Shown here piece after piece: positions 18,584-27,953 of a stretch of DNA of 64,000 nt. A program made the translations under genes and the position numbers. The number at the start of each line of letters is the position of its first letter. Positions within the stretch are counted from its first letter, which is position 1. The stretch is from Methylobacterium sp. PvR107 (GTDB taxonomy: Bacteria; Pseudomonadota; Alphaproteobacteria; Rhizobiales; Beijerinckiaceae). The notes under the pieces are model-generated. The model saw nothing but the letters and a program-made list of their open reading frames with translations. It searched no databases and was not told the origin of the DNA. Where the stretch lies: NCBI RefSeq assembly GCF_017833295.1, contig NZ_JAFIBW010000001.1, forward strand, positions 1,736,001 through 1,800,000, given 5' to 3'.

Positions 18584-19792
18584 ATGCTGTACGATGCGTT
18601 CGACCTGCAGACCGATCTCGCTGCGCAAACCCGCGCGTGGGGTCAGGTGCTGGACACGATGTGGTCACCCTGGGCCGGCCTCGGCGAGCCGGTCTCGTGG
18701 ATGTCCGCGGGCGCCCGGATGATGATGCGCGCCGGCCTGACCTTCGCCCGGCCCGCTTACGGGATCGACAGCGTGATGGTCGGCAACCGCAGCGTCCCGG
18801 TCGCCGAGGAGCCGGTCGCCGTGACGCCGTTCGGGACCCTGCTGCACTTCAAGAAGGACATCCACACCGAGCAGCCAAAGGTGCTGATGGTGGCGCCGAT
18901 GTCCGGGCATTTCGCGACGCTGCTGCGCGCCACCGTGCGCACGATGCTTCCGGATCACGACGTCTACATCACGGATTGGCACAATGCCCGAGACGTGCCG
19001 CTCTCGGAGGGCCGGTTCGGGTTCGACGATTATGTCGGGCACCTGATCCAGTTCCTGCAGACGATGGGCGAGGGCTCGCACATGGTCGCGGTGTGTCAGC
19101 CGGCGGTTCAGGCCCTGGTGGCGGCCGCCGCGATGGCCCAGGCGAAGGACCCGGCCGCCCCGCGCAGCATGACCCTGATGGCCGGGCCAGTGGATTGCCG
19201 GGTCAACCCGACCGGGGTGAACGAGCTCGCGACCTCGAAGCCGATCGCATGGTTCGAACAGAATCTGATCGCGACGGTGCCCAGGCGGCACAAGGGGGCG
19301 GGCCGCAAGGTTTATCCGGGTTTCGTCCAGGTCTCCGCCTTCATGGCGATGAATGCGAAGCGCCACGTCCAGGGCCATACCGACCTGTTCTGGCACATGG
19401 CCAAGGGCGAGGCCGCTAAGGCCGAGGCGATCGAGAGCTTCTACGACGAGTATTTCGCCGTGCTGGACCTCGCGGCCGAGTTCTACCTGGAGACGGTCAA
19501 GACGGTGTTCCAGGATTACACCCTCGCCAAGAACGAGGCGACCTATCGCGGCGCACCGATCGACCTGCGGGCGATCCGCCGGACGGCCCTGATGACCGTC
19601 GAGGGTGAGCGGGACGACATCTGCGCCGTCGGCCAGACGATGGCGGCCCACGATCTGTGCACCGACCTGCCGCCCTATATGCGCTCCCACCATCTCCAGG
19701 CCGGCGTCGGCCATTACGGCGTCTTCGCGGGCCGGCGATGGGATTCGCAGATCTACCCGCAGGTGCGCAACTTCATCCAGGCGCACAACTGA
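18584..19792 (+). CDS. phaZ: Intracellular polyhydroxyalkanoate depolymerase
   Basis: PhaZ hydrolyses native PHB granules in the cytoplasm to 3-hydroxybutyrate units or oligomers. The 402-residue product aligns well in character with Cupriavidus PhaZ1: LYDAFDLQ start, VAPMSGHFATLLR, VYITDWHNARDVPL, and the predicted catalytic Cys near residue 171 in AVCQPAV, with the C-terminal GHYGVFAGRRW carrying the catalytic His. An in-frame ATG at 18497 would extend it by 29 residues; neither start has a good ribosome binding site. A nearby 3-hydroxybutyryl-CoA dehydrogenase (26.6 kb) fits PHB turnover. Confidence 0.93.
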   Translation: MLYDAFDLQTDLAAQTRAWGQVLDTMWSPWAGLGEPVSWMSAGARMMMRAGLTFARPAYGIDSVMVGNRSVPVAEEPVAVTPFGTLLHFKKDIHTEQPKVLMVAPMSGHFATLLRATVRTMLPDHDVYITDWHNARDVPLSEGRFGFDDYVGHLIQFLQTMGEGSHMVAVCQPAVQALVAAAAMAQAKDPAAPRSMTLMAGPVDCRVNPTGVNELATSKPIAWFEQNLIATVPRRHKGAGRKVYPGFVQVSAFMAMNAKRHVQGHTDLFWHMAKGEAAKAEAIESFYDEYFAVLDLAAEFYLETVKTVFQDYTLAKNEATYRGAPIDLRAIRRTALMTVEGERDDICAVGQTMAAHDLCTDLPPYMRSHHLQAGVGHYGVFAGRRWDSQIYPQVRNFIQAHN

Positions 19793-19929
19793 GGGCCCGG
19801 GCAGGCGCCCTGTCGCGCGGATTTGACCCGCCGACCGCCGCAGCCCACCATGATAGCCTCAGGCGATCGGGGTCCGGATCCATCCGGCAGCCCCCGGCCC
19901 ATCCTTTGGCGTGAGGCGGAACGGTCGGC

Positions 19930-22560
19930 GTGATCGACAGGGACGGCTTCGGCAGCAAGACCGGCAGGAACGGACCCGAGCCGGGCCGCACGACCGCCAA
20001 CGCGCGGCTCGACAGGCTCGTCGCGCAGGCACGGGCGGCCGCCGTGTGGGAGCAGGCGTGGCCGGTGCTCTGGCGCGGGCTGGGCGTCGGTCTCCTCTTC
20101 CTGATCCTGTCGTGGTCGGGTCTGTGGCTCGATGTGACCCCGCTCTGGCGCCAGATCGGCCTCGGGATCCTCGCCATGCTTCTCGTCGGCGCGCTTTTGC
20201 CCCTGGCCCATCTGGGCCGGCCGGGCCGGCGCGCGGCCCTCGCCCGGCTTGACCGCGAAGCGGCCGCCCGCGATCCGGCCCTGAGGCACGGCCCGGCCTC
20301 GGCGGCCCAGGACAGCCTGGCGGTGGGCGCCGCGGATGCGGGCAGCCAGGCCCTCTGGGCCCTGCACCAGCGCCGCGCCGCGCAGGCCGTGGCGGCCCTG
20401 CGCGTCGGCCTGCCCCGCCCGGGCATGACCCGGCGCGATCCGTTCGCGCTCCGGGCCGGCCTGACGGTCGCGGCCATCGCCAGCCTGTTCGCCGCCGGCC
20501 CCGAGTGGCGCGAGCGCATCGGCGCGGCCTTCGACTGGCAGGAACCGGCCGCGCCGGGTCCGAATTTCCGCGTTGACGGCTGGATCGATCCGCCGATCTA
20601 CACCCGACTGCCGCCGTTGCTGATCGCCATGGACGGCACGGACCAGCACCTGCGGGCGCCGGTCAATGCGCAGCTGATCGTGCGGATTGCCGGCCAGGGC
20701 AAGGCGGCGGCCGACACGACCCTGACACCGAATGCGGGCCTCATCACAATCCCGGGCCAGGAGGCGCGTCCCGATCTGCGCGAGGAGCGCTATCGCATTG
20801 TCGGCGGCGCGGAGCTTGTGATCGCCACGCCGGCCGGCCGCCAGCGCCTGACGGTCGACGCGATCCCCGATCGGCCACCGGAGGTGACCGCCGTCGGCGG
20901 CCCCGAGGTCAACGGGCGCGGCACCTTCAACCTCACCTACAAAGCCAAGGACGATTACGGGATCAGCGCCGCCGAGGCGGTGATCGCGCCGCTGAAATCC
21001 GGCCGCTCGCTGGTCCCGCTGCCGCATATCGGTCTCGCCCTGCCCGCCGATGCCAGCGGCGATTCCGAGACCAAGACCCTGGTCGACCTGACCGACAGCC
21101 CGTGGTCGGGAGCGCGGGTGCGCTATCACATTGTGGTCAAGGACGAGGCGGGCCAGGAGGGCAAGACCCCCGACACCGAGATCACCCTGCCGGCGCGGCC
21201 ATTCCGCGACCCGCTCGCGCGGGCGCTCGCCGAAGAGCGGCGTCGCCTGGTCACGGCGCCTGAGACCGACCGCCGCTGGGTCCAGAGCGCCCTGGACGCA
21301 CTCCTCGTTGCCCCCGACACGTTCACGCCGCAGCCCGCGATCTTCCTCGGCCTGCGGACGGCGACCGAGCGCCTGCGCCGCGCGCGCTCCGACACCGATC
21401 TGGTCGATGTCGCCGACCTGCTCTGGGAGATGGCGCTCAAGATCGAGGACGGGGACCTGTCCGACGCCGAGAAGCAGCTCCGTCAGGCCCAGGATCGGCT
21501 CAAGGATGCGATCGAGCGCAACGCGCCCGACGACGAGATCAAGCGCCTGACCCAGGACCTGAAACAGGCGCTCGACAAGTTCCTGTCCGAGATGGCCCAG
21601 AAGCAGGGCCGCGAGAATCGCGATCAGAGCGACCGCGGGCAGAGCAACCCGCAATCCAAGACCGTGACGCCCCAGGACCTCGACAAGATGATCCAGGACA
21701 TGGCCGAGGCCATGAAGCGCGGCGACACCGCCGAGGCCCAGCGGCTCATGGAACAGCTGCGCAACATCCTGGAGAACCTCCAGACCGCCGAGCGCGGCAG
21801 CCGCTCGGATCAGGCCTCGCGCGAGATGCAGAAGCAGATGCGCGATCTCGACGACATGGCCAAGGAGCAGCAGGGCCTGCGCGACGACACCTTCAAGGAT
21901 GGTCAGCAGCCGCGCAGCGGACAGCGGCAGCAGGACCGCGGACAGCAGCAGGGCCAGCGCGGACAGCAGGGCAGCCAGGGCCAGCAAGGTCAGAAACAGC
22001 AGGGGCAACAAGGTCAGCAGGGCCAAGGTCAACAGGGCCAGCAGGGACAGGGCCAGCAGGGCAATGTCGGTGAGCGTCAGCAGGCCCTCCGCCAGCGCCT
22101 CGAGGATCTTGAAAAGCGCATGAAGGAGAACGGCATGCGCGGCGAGCAGGGTCTCTCCGACGCCGAGGACGCCATGCGCGAGGCCGAGAACGCCCTGAAG
22201 CAGGGCGATTCCGGTGAGGCGGTCGATGCCCAGGGTCGCGCTCTCGACGGCTTGAAGCGCGGCGCCGAGGGCATGGCGCAGCAGATGCAGGACATGGCCG
22301 AAGGCCAGGGCGAGGGTCAGCAGGATGGCGGCCAGCAGCCCGGGCAGCAGGGGCAGGCCGGCGCGCGCGACGACGACCCGCTCGGCCGCCCCACGCGCGG
22401 ACGCGACATGAGCGACGGCCGGGTGCGCGTGCCGACAGCCGATGAATCGGCCGTCCAGCGAGCGCGACGGATCATGGAAGAGCTGCGGCGCAAGCTCGGC
22501 GACCCGACCCGGCCGCGCGAGGAACTCGACTATTTCGAGCGGCTGCTCCGCCGCAACTGA
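19930..22560 (+). CDS. TIGR02302/DUF4175 membrane protein with Gln/Gly-rich linker
   Basis: The 876-residue product matches the TIGR02302 family of Alphaproteobacteria. Two or three membrane helices lie in the first 180 residues (around 45-65, 72-95 and 172-188). A large extracytoplasmic region follows (GWIDPPIYTRLPP, then KAKDDYGISAAEAV), and then a long charged helical part. Residues about 660-710 are a Gln/Gly tract, after which helical sequence resumes to the end. The GTG start follows GAGGCGGA. The function of the family is unknown; its position next to HIG1-like and envelope genes suggests a membrane role, which is inference. Confidence 0.85.
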   Translation: MIDRDGFGSKTGRNGPEPGRTTANARLDRLVAQARAAAVWEQAWPVLWRGLGVGLLFLILSWSGLWLDVTPLWRQIGLGILAMLLVGALLPLAHLGRPGRRAALARLDREAAARDPALRHGPASAAQDSLAVGAADAGSQALWALHQRRAAQAVAALRVGLPRPGMTRRDPFALRAGLTVAAIASLFAAGPEWRERIGAAFDWQEPAAPGPNFRVDGWIDPPIYTRLPPLLIAMDGTDQHLRAPVNAQLIVRIAGQGKAAADTTLTPNAGLITIPGQEARPDLREERYRIVGGAELVIATPAGRQRLTVDAIPDRPPEVTAVGGPEVNGRGTFNLTYKAKDDYGISAAEAVIAPLKSGRSLVPLPHIGLALPADASGDSETKTLVDLTDSPWSGARVRYHIVVKDEAGQEGKTPDTEITLPARPFRDPLARALAEERRRLVTAPETDRRWVQSALDALLVAPDTFTPQPAIFLGLRTATERLRRARSDTDLVDVADLLWEMALKIEDGDLSDAEKQLRQAQDRLKDAIERNAPDDEIKRLTQDLKQALDKFLSEMAQKQGRENRDQSDRGQSNPQSKTVTPQDLDKMIQDMAEAMKRGDTAEAQRLMEQLRNILENLQTAERGSRSDQASREMQKQMRDLDDMAKEQQGLRDDTFKDGQQPRSGQRQQDRGQQQGQRGQQGSQGQQGQKQQGQQGQQGQGQQGQQGQGQQGNVGERQQALRQRLEDLEKRMKENGMRGEQGLSDAEDAMREAENALKQGDSGEAVDAQGRALDGLKRGAEGMAQQMQDMAEGQGEGQQDGGQQPGQQGQAGARDDDPLGRPTRGRDMSDGRVRVPTADESAVQRARRIMEELRRKLGDPTRPREELDYFERLLRRN
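21902..22063 (+). repeat. Low-complexity Gln/Gly-coding repeats
   Basis: CAGCAGGGCCAG/GGTCAGCAGGGC-type units of 9-12 bp repeat imperfectly over about 160 bp, all in frame, encoding QQGQ, GQQGQ and GQG blocks within the TIGR02302 protein. Repeats of this kind are prone to slippage, but in-frame length changes would be tolerated. Confidence 0.8.
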
Positions 22561-22630
22561 ACCTCCCTCATTTCAACCAGCGTCGCGGGGCCGGTCGGCG
22601 GCCCTGCATCCGGCCCGGATCCCCGTCAGC

Positions 22631-22816
22631 ATGTCGTCGAACACCCTCGTCCTTCTTGCGTGCCTCGCCGTCGCGGTGGTGCTGTTCCTCGGCCTGGCCA
22701 ACATGATGCGAGGCGGCAGCGCCAACCTCTCGCAGAAGCTGATGCGCCTGCGCGTGCTGCTGCAATTCGTGGCCATTCTGGTCATCATGGGCGTGGTCTG
22801 GCTGCGCTCCGCCTGA
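22631..22816 (+). CDS. HIG1-like twin-transmembrane small protein
   Basis: The 61-residue protein has two membrane helices (NTLVLLACLAVAVVLFLGLA and VLLQFVAILVIMGVVWL) joined by the loop MMRGGSANLSQKLMRLR, the layout of bacterial HIG1-domain proteins. Eukaryotic HIG1 proteins associate with cytochrome oxidase; a respiratory role here is inference. It lies 70 bp after the TIGR02302 gene and before the cobalamin adenosyltransferase. A start at 22631 fits the family length. Confidence 0.82.
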   Translation: MSSNTLVLLACLAVAVVLFLGLANMMRGGSANLSQKLMRLRVLLQFVAILVIMGVVWLRSA

Positions 22817-23043
22817 ACGGCTCGGCTCGATCGATTCCCGTCCGTCCCCCCGCACCGTCGCTCAAGGCGTCGAAGGTGAGCCCAAGCTCGCAGGGCGCGC
22901 CTGGGGCCGGCAACGCATGGGTGTGACCACGCCGCCGCACATCGCGGGTTTCGCGCAGGCGACGGATGAATTCGGCGCCTGAGCACGCAGGCCTCTGCTA
23001 GGTTCGGTGGAGCAAACCGCCAAGCCTACCCGGCCGAGACCGC

Positions 23044-23673
23044 ATGATTGCCCCTTCCCGTCACTGTTTGATCGGCCTCATGACCGGTGCGGCGATCCTG
23101 CCCGCTTCGGCCGCCGACCTGCCGCGATCGCTCCCCGCGGCATACGCGGCACCGGCTCAGCCGCTGAGCATCGTGTCGGAGGTCCGGATCGGCGGCGCGG
23201 TGCAGGATCCCGGCAGTGCCGAGGGCAAGCTCCCGGGCTTCAGCAAGGCGAACGTCAACGGCGAGATCCTGTTCGCCAAGCCGCAGATCAGCGCCGATCC
23301 ATTCTGGCAGGCCTTCGTGCCGCGGCCGACGGTGGGCGGCAGCTACAACACGGGCGGCCGAACCAGCTACGCCTATCTCGGCGCCACCTGGACGCTCGAG
23401 ATCTTCCCCGAGACGTTCAACCGCCGCATCTTCCTCGACGGCTTCTTCGGCGGCGTTGCCCATAACGGCTGGACCGGTCCGAAGGCGCAGACGCCCTACG
23501 GTTTCAATACGCTCGGCTGCTCGCCCATGTTTCGCGAGGCCGCGGCTCTGGGCTATCGCCTGACCGAGCACTGGAGCATCATGGCCACCGTCGAGCACAT
23601 GTCGAATGCCGGCCTGTGCGCGAACAATCGCGGGCTGACCAATTTCGGCGGCAAAATCGGCTACACGTTCTGA
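23044..23673 (+). CDS. PagL-like acyloxyacyl hydrolase / lipid A deacylase-like outer membrane protein
   Basis: The 209-residue product has a signal peptide (residues about 1-24, ending ASA) and an outer-membrane beta-barrel pattern ending in an aromatic residue (GGKIGYTF). The segment VEHMSNAGLC holds H185 and S187 at the spacing of the PagL His/Ser pair, which removes the 3-O-acyl chain of lipid A. The catalytic Glu of PagL lies 14 residues after the His; the matching position here is Thr199. So either the third residue differs or the protein is not a standard deacylase. It ends 13 bases before the adenosyltransferase start. Confidence 0.8.
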   Translation: MIAPSRHCLIGLMTGAAILPASAADLPRSLPAAYAAPAQPLSIVSEVRIGGAVQDPGSAEGKLPGFSKANVNGEILFAKPQISADPFWQAFVPRPTVGGSYNTGGRTSYAYLGATWTLEIFPETFNRRIFLDGFFGGVAHNGWTGPKAQTPYGFNTLGCSPMFREAAALGYRLTEHWSIMATVEHMSNAGLCANNRGLTNFGGKIGYTF

Positions 23674-23686
23674 GGCGCCAGACTCC

Positions 23687-24259
23687 TTGGTCAAGCTCAA
23701 CCGCATCTACACGCGCACCGGAGACAAGGGCACGACAGCCCTGGCGGATGGGCAGCGCCGCTCAAAGGCGGACCTGCGTATCGAGACATACGGCACCGTC
23801 GACGAGACCAATGCCTGCATCGGGATGGCGCGCCTGCACACGCAGGGGCCCCTCGACGCCATGCTGGGGGCGATCCAGAACGACCTGTTCGATCTCGGCG
23901 CCGACCTCGCCACGCCGCCGAGTCCGGAGCCCCTCCCCTACGAGCCGCTGCGGATCGTCACGAGCCAGGTCGAGCGCCTGGAGCGCGATATCGACGCCCT
24001 CAACGCAGCGATCCCGCCGCTGAAATCCTTCGTCCTGCCGGGCGGTTCGGCGGCCGCCGCCGCATTGCACCTCGCCCGCACCGTGTGTCGACGGGCCGAG
24101 CGCCTCGCCGTGGGCCTCGCTGACCGCGCGGACGAGACCGTCTCGCCCGAAGCGCTGCGCTATCTGAACCGGCTCTCGGACTTCCTGTTTGTGGCAAGTC
24201 GCGGGGCCAATTCCGACGGTGCGGACGATGTCCTGTGGGTGCCCGGCGCCAACCGCTGA
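23687..24259 (+). CDS. Cob(I)yrinic acid a,c-diamide adenosyltransferase, PduO type
   Basis: This 190-residue enzyme transfers the adenosyl group of ATP to cob(I)alamin to make coenzyme B12. PduO/MMAB signatures are plain: IYTRTGDKGTTALADG at the start, the TYGTVDETNA segment, and VCRRAERLA with YLNRLSDFLF near the end. The start appears to be TTG at 23687, 13 bases after the PagL-like stop, with no better alternative. Methylobacteria need B12 for methylmalonyl- and ethylmalonyl-CoA mutases, consistent with this metabolic block. Confidence 0.93.
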   Translation: MVKLNRIYTRTGDKGTTALADGQRRSKADLRIETYGTVDETNACIGMARLHTQGPLDAMLGAIQNDLFDLGADLATPPSPEPLPYEPLRIVTSQVERLERDIDALNAAIPPLKSFVLPGGSAAAAALHLARTVCRRAERLAVGLADRADETVSPEALRYLNRLSDFLFVASRGANSDGADDVLWVPGANR

Positions 24260-24655
24260 TCGCGCTTTCGCGCTTCAAGGTCCCTCACCGGGCTGAACCG
24301 GTCAGGATCGGCCGACCCCGTCGGCTCTAAGCACGCGCGCCGTCGCTCCGGGACGCCGAAGGCAATCCCTGGATCCGGAGCCGCCGACGGCCCTCAGCCG
24401 GACACGCGGACCCCGATCGATTCCGCGTCCTCCCCTCGACCAACCGAATGACGCGATCGTGGGTCCCGGGCGCCGCGCGGTTCCGGCTGTCCAAGCTCGG
24501 CACCCCCGGGGCCGCCGCCGCGCCGCGTTGACAAGGCCGAAATGTGGCCGTTACGGTCCGCGCGCTTTGCGTGCCCTCGCCACGCCGCGCTCATGGCGCC
24601 GGTTGGCGAGGCCTGCACGACGAAAAGAATCCTCCGGGGAAGGATCGTGACCGCC
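24260..24655. other. Intergenic region upstream of etfB
   Basis: These 396 bases hold no credible gene. A perfect TTGACA lies at 24528-24533, 122 bases before etfB, but the hexamer 17 bases downstream (TTACGG) is a poor -10, so I do not call a full promoter. Confidence 0.45.
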
Positions 24656-25405
24656 ATGAAGGTGCTGGTGCCCGTCAAGCGGGTGGTGGACTACAACGTC
24701 AAGATCCGCGTGAAAGCCGACGGCTCCGGGGTCGAGCTCGCCAACGTGAAGATGTCGATGAACCCCTTCGACGAGATCGCCGTCGAGGAGGCGATCCGCC
24801 TGAAGGAGAAGGGCACGGTCACCGAGATCGTGGCGGTCTCGATCGGCCCGCAGCAGGCCCAGGAGACGCTGCGCACTGCGCTGGCGATGGGGGCCGACCG
24901 CGCCATCCTGGTGAAGACCGACGTCAATTGCGAGCCGCTCGCGGTGGCCAAGCTCCTGAAGGCCGTGGTCGAGAAGGAGAGCCCGGAGCTGGTGATCCTG
25001 GGCAAGCAGGCGATCGACGACGACTCGAACCAGACCGGCCAGATGCTCGGCGCGCTGCTCGGCTGGCCGCAGGGCACCTTCGCGTACAAGATCGAGGCGG
25101 GCGACGGCAGTCTCGACGTGACCCGCGAGGTCGATGGCGGCCTTCAGACGGTGAGCCTCAGGCTGCCGGCCATCGTCACCACGGACCTGCGCCTCAACGA
25201 GCCGCGCTACGCGTCGCTGCCGAACATCATGAAGGCCAAGAAGAAGCCCCTCGAGGAGCTGGCGCCCGACGCCCTCGGCGTCGACGTGACCCCGAAGCTC
25301 AAGGTGCTGAAGACCGCCGAGCCGCCCGGCCGCTCCGCGGGCGTCAAAGTCGGCTCTGCGGCCGAGCTCGTTCAGAAGCTCAAGGTCGAAGCCGGCGTCA
25401 TCTGA
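24656..25405 (+). CDS. etfB: Electron transfer flavoprotein beta subunit
   Basis: EtfB (249 residues) pairs with EtfA to carry electrons from acyl-CoA and other dehydrogenases to ETF-quinone oxidoreductase. The start [20 protein letters not shown] is typical, [19 protein letters not shown] and [16 protein letters not shown] are family motifs, and AMP-binding residues lie in the same domain. The ATG at 24656 follows GGGGAAGGA. etfA follows after 69 bases. Confidence 0.96.
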   Translation: MKVLVPVKRVVDYNVKIRVKADGSGVELANVKMSMNPFDEIAVEEAIRLKEKGTVTEIVAVSIGPQQAQETLRTALAMGADRAILVKTDVNCEPLAVAKLLKAVVEKESPELVILGKQAIDDDSNQTGQMLGALLGWPQGTFAYKIEAGDGSLDVTREVDGGLQTVSLRLPAIVTTDLRLNEPRYASLPNIMKAKKKPLEELAPDALGVDVTPKLKVLKTAEPPGRSAGVKVGSAAELVQKLKVEAGVI

Positions 25406-25474
25406 TTCGCATCGCGGGGCTCCCGGCCGCCGGTCGAGTTTCGCGCCACCCCACACGAAGGCTCTCTGGCGACC

Positions 25475-26428
25475 ATGACGACACTCCTCTTCGTCGAGCA
25501 CGGCAACGGACAGATCAAGGACGGAACGCTCAAGGCGCTCACCGCCGCCAAGCAGATCGGCGCGCCGATTCACGCCCTCGTGCTCGGCAGCGCCGCGAAG
25601 GCCGTGGCCGAGGCGGCGGCCAAGCTCGAATGCGTGGAGAAGGTTTTGGTCGCCGAGGACGGCGCCTACGACCACGATCTCGCCGAGCCCGTCGGGTCGC
25701 TGATCGCCTCGATCGCCGGCCCCTATGAGGTGATCATCGCGTCGGCCTCCACCACCGGCAAGAACGTGCTGCCGCGGGTGGCCGCCCTGCTCGACGTCGC
25801 GCAGATCTCGGACATCATCAAGGTTGTCTCGCCCGACACGTTCGAGCGGCCGATCTACGCCGGCAACGCCATCCAGACCGTGCAGACGCCCGGCGGCAAG
25901 ACCGTGATCACCGTCCGGACTGCGGCGTTCAAGGCCGCGGAAGAGGGGGGCGCCGCTGCTCCCGTGGAGGCGGTCTCGGCGAACGCGCCCGACGCGGGCG
26001 GCTCGACCTTCAAGAGTGAGGAGATCGCCAAATCGGACCGGCCGGAGCTGGCCTCGGCCCGGATCATCGTGTCCGGCGGGCGCTCCCTCGGTTCGTCGGA
26101 GAAGTTCCACGAGCTGATCGAGCCGCTGGCGGACACGCTCGGGGCGGCGGTCGGCGCCTCGCGCGCCGCGGTCGACGCGGGCTACGCCCCGAACGACTGG
26201 CAAGTCGGCCAGACCGGCAAGGTTGTGGCGCCGGACCTCTACGTCGCGGTCGGCATCTCCGGGGCGATCCAGCATCTCGCCGGGATGAAGGACTCGAAGG
26301 TCATCGTCGCGATCAACAAGGACGAGGACGCGCCGATTTTCCAGGTGGCGGATTACGGCCTCGTCGGCGACCTCTTCCAGGTTGTTCCGGAGCTGCAATC
26401 CGAGATCGGCAAGGCAAAGGGCCAGTAG
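25475..26428 (+). CDS. etfA: Electron transfer flavoprotein alpha subunit
   Basis: The 317-residue product has the FAD-binding C-terminal domain with the EtfA signature [17 protein letters not shown] followed by [13 protein letters not shown], and the [11 protein letters not shown] segment. It works with EtfB in fatty acid and branched-chain acyl-CoA oxidation. The spacing to etfB and to the following 3-hydroxybutyryl-CoA dehydrogenase suggests one transcription unit etfB-etfA-hbd, the common order in this order of bacteria. Confidence 0.96.
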   Translation: MTTLLFVEHGNGQIKDGTLKALTAAKQIGAPIHALVLGSAAKAVAEAAAKLECVEKVLVAEDGAYDHDLAEPVGSLIASIAGPYEVIIASASTTGKNVLPRVAALLDVAQISDIIKVVSPDTFERPIYAGNAIQTVQTPGGKTVITVRTAAFKAAEEGGAAAPVEAVSANAPDAGGSTFKSEEIAKSDRPELASARIIVSGGRSLGSSEKFHELIEPLADTLGAAVGASRAAVDAGYAPNDWQVGQTGKVVAPDLYVAVGISGAIQHLAGMKDSKVIVAINKDEDAPIFQVADYGLVGDLFQVVPELQSEIGKAKGQ

Positions 26429-26611
26429 CGGCGGGGTTTTCGCGTCGTCGACGCTGCATCGGCATTGTCGCAGCGGGCGACGTCGCGGGTTTCATCCGCG
26501 CCGGTGATTGGTCTAGAAGACAGCGATAGCGGGAGCTCGCCGCCGCGTCGGCGCAGTTCGCTGAACAGGCGGCCGTGCATCGGCATCCGCATTAGAGGCA
26601 CAGGTCGGCAG

Positions 26612-27493
26612 ATGGACATGGAGATCAAGCGGGTCGGCATCATCGGCGCGGGCCAGATGGGCAGCGGCATCGCGCAGGTCTGCGCCGCCGCCGGTCTCGA
26701 CGTCCTGCTGAACGACCGCGATCCGAACCGCCTTGAGAACGGCCTCGGCGTCATCGAGGGCAGCCTCAACCGGCTCGTCTCAAAGGGCAGCCTTTCGGAG
26801 GATGACAGCCGCGAGGCGCGGGCGCGGATCCATCCGGCGCGGGATTTCGATGCGCTGGGCCCCTGCGATCTGGTGATTGAGGCCGCGACCGAGAACGAGG
26901 CCACCAAGCGCGAGATCTTCAGCACGCTGTGTTCGTCGCTGCGGCCGGAGACGCTGGTCGCGACCAACACCTCATCCATCTCGATCACCCGCCTGGCCGC
27001 AGCCACCGACCGGCCCGAGAAGTTTATCGGGATCCACTTCATGAACCCGGTTCCGGTGATGCAGCTCGTCGAGCTGATCCGCGGCATCGCCACCGAGGAT
27101 ACGACCTACGAGGCGGCGAAGGTCTTCATCGCCAAGCTCGGCAAGACCTCGACCATGTCGGAGGATTTTCCGGCCTTCATCGTCAACCGCATCCTCCTGC
27201 CGATGATCAACGAGGCCATCTACACGCTCTATGAGGGCGTCGGGTCGGTGGAGTCGATCGACACGGCCATGAAGCTCGGTGCCAACCACCCGATGGGCCC
27301 GCTACAGCTCGCGGATTTCATCGGCCTCGATACCTGCCTGTCGGTGATGCAGGTGCTCTACGAGGGGTTGGCGGATTCGAAGTATCGCCCCTGCCCGCTC
27401 CTGGTGAAGTACGTCGAGGCCGGCTGGCTCGGCCGCAAGGCCAAGCGCGGCTTCTACGATTACCGCGGCCCGACGCCGATCCCGACCCGCTGA
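26612..27493 (+). CDS. 3-hydroxybutyryl-CoA dehydrogenase
   Basis: This 293-residue NAD(P)-dependent enzyme interconverts 3-hydroxybutyryl-CoA and acetoacetyl-CoA. The nucleotide-binding GIIGAGQMGSGIAQ is at the N-terminus and the catalytic His lies in GIHFMNPVPVMQLVE, a classic HCDH signature; the C-terminal NHPMGPLQLADFIGLD is also conserved. I chose ATG 26612. An in-frame start at 26465 would add 49 residues unlike any family member. Linked to etfBA, it probably serves acetyl-CoA/PHB metabolism. Confidence 0.94.
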   Translation: MDMEIKRVGIIGAGQMGSGIAQVCAAAGLDVLLNDRDPNRLENGLGVIEGSLNRLVSKGSLSEDDSREARARIHPARDFDALGPCDLVIEAATENEATKREIFSTLCSSLRPETLVATNTSSISITRLAAATDRPEKFIGIHFMNPVPVMQLVELIRGIATEDTTYEAAKVFIAKLGKTSTMSEDFPAFIVNRILLPMINEAIYTLYEGVGSVESIDTAMKLGANHPMGPLQLADFIGLDTCLSVMQVLYEGLADSKYRPCPLLVKYVEAGWLGRKAKRGFYDYRGPTPIPTR

Positions 27494-27505
27494 AAGCCGC
27501 GGTGA

Positions 27506-27523
27506 GGCGGCGCGCGCGCCGCC
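27506..27523. terminator. GC palindrome between convergent genes
   Basis: GGCGGCGCGCGCGCCGCC is an 18-base perfect palindrome 13 bases past the dehydrogenase stop and 14 bases before the stop of the opposite gene. It may form a short terminator hairpin, though no U-tract follows. Confidence 0.5.
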
Positions 27524-27536
27524 CCGGAATCAAGCC

Positions 27537-27842
27537 TTACTTTGCCGCTCCACCATTGGCGTTCGGCTGGGCCGGCTGCGGATATGACGGATTTCCGCCC
27601 GGAACCCCGGTGCTGTTCGACGGCGACGCGCCGTTCGACTGACCGTTGACCGAGCCGGTCACCTCACGCCGCGACGCATCCTGGCTCTGGCTGGCGTAAT
27701 CCTTGGGCGAGTTCGCGCCGTTCCAAGTCAGCAGCCCCACCGTGGCGATCGCCAGGAGGACGAGGCTCGCCACGAGCACCCACAGCACGGACTTGCCGCG
27801 CTCACCCTGCCGGCTCTCCTGCTGGTTCAGTTCCTCGACCAT
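27537..27842 (-). CDS. Hypothetical single-pass membrane protein
   Basis: The 101-residue product has a short charged N-terminus (MVEELNQQESRQGERGK), one membrane helix (VLWVLVASLVLLAIATVGLL) and an Asn/Ser/Pro/Gly-rich tail of about 60 residues, predicted to lie outside the cytoplasm and to be disordered. The ATG at 27842 has GAGGA eight bases upstream; a GTG at 27848 is in frame. I do not recognise a family and the neighbours give no clue. Confidence 0.7.
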   Translation of the reverse strand: MVEELNQQESRQGERGKSVLWVLVASLVLLAIATVGLLTWNGANSPKDYASQSQDASRREVTGSVNGQSNGASPSNSTGVPGGNPSYPQPAQPNANGGAAK

Positions 27843-27953
27843 GTACACAATCCTCGTCGGCAGGACGCAACTCGCCGGACGGCGGTCTGCGACACGTTTC
27901 CGTTACCGGCCGCCAACGCGGCGCCGACGAGGCGGGTTCCTGCGCTCGGGCCG

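Noticed and set aside
19753..22032. A 759-residue frame on the minus strand
   Set aside because: It lies fully opposite the TIGR02302 gene and PhaZ end. Its composition (Arg/Leu/His-rich, no motifs) is that of an antisense shadow in GC-rich DNA.
21902..22063. Repeats considered as a CRISPR array
   Set aside because: The units are 9-12 bp, imperfect, without unique spacers, and in frame with a long gene; no cas genes are present.
24528..24556. A sigma-70 promoter for etfB based on a perfect TTGACA
   Set aside because: The hexamer at the right spacing (TTACGG) matches the -10 consensus very poorly, so only the -35-like word is noted.
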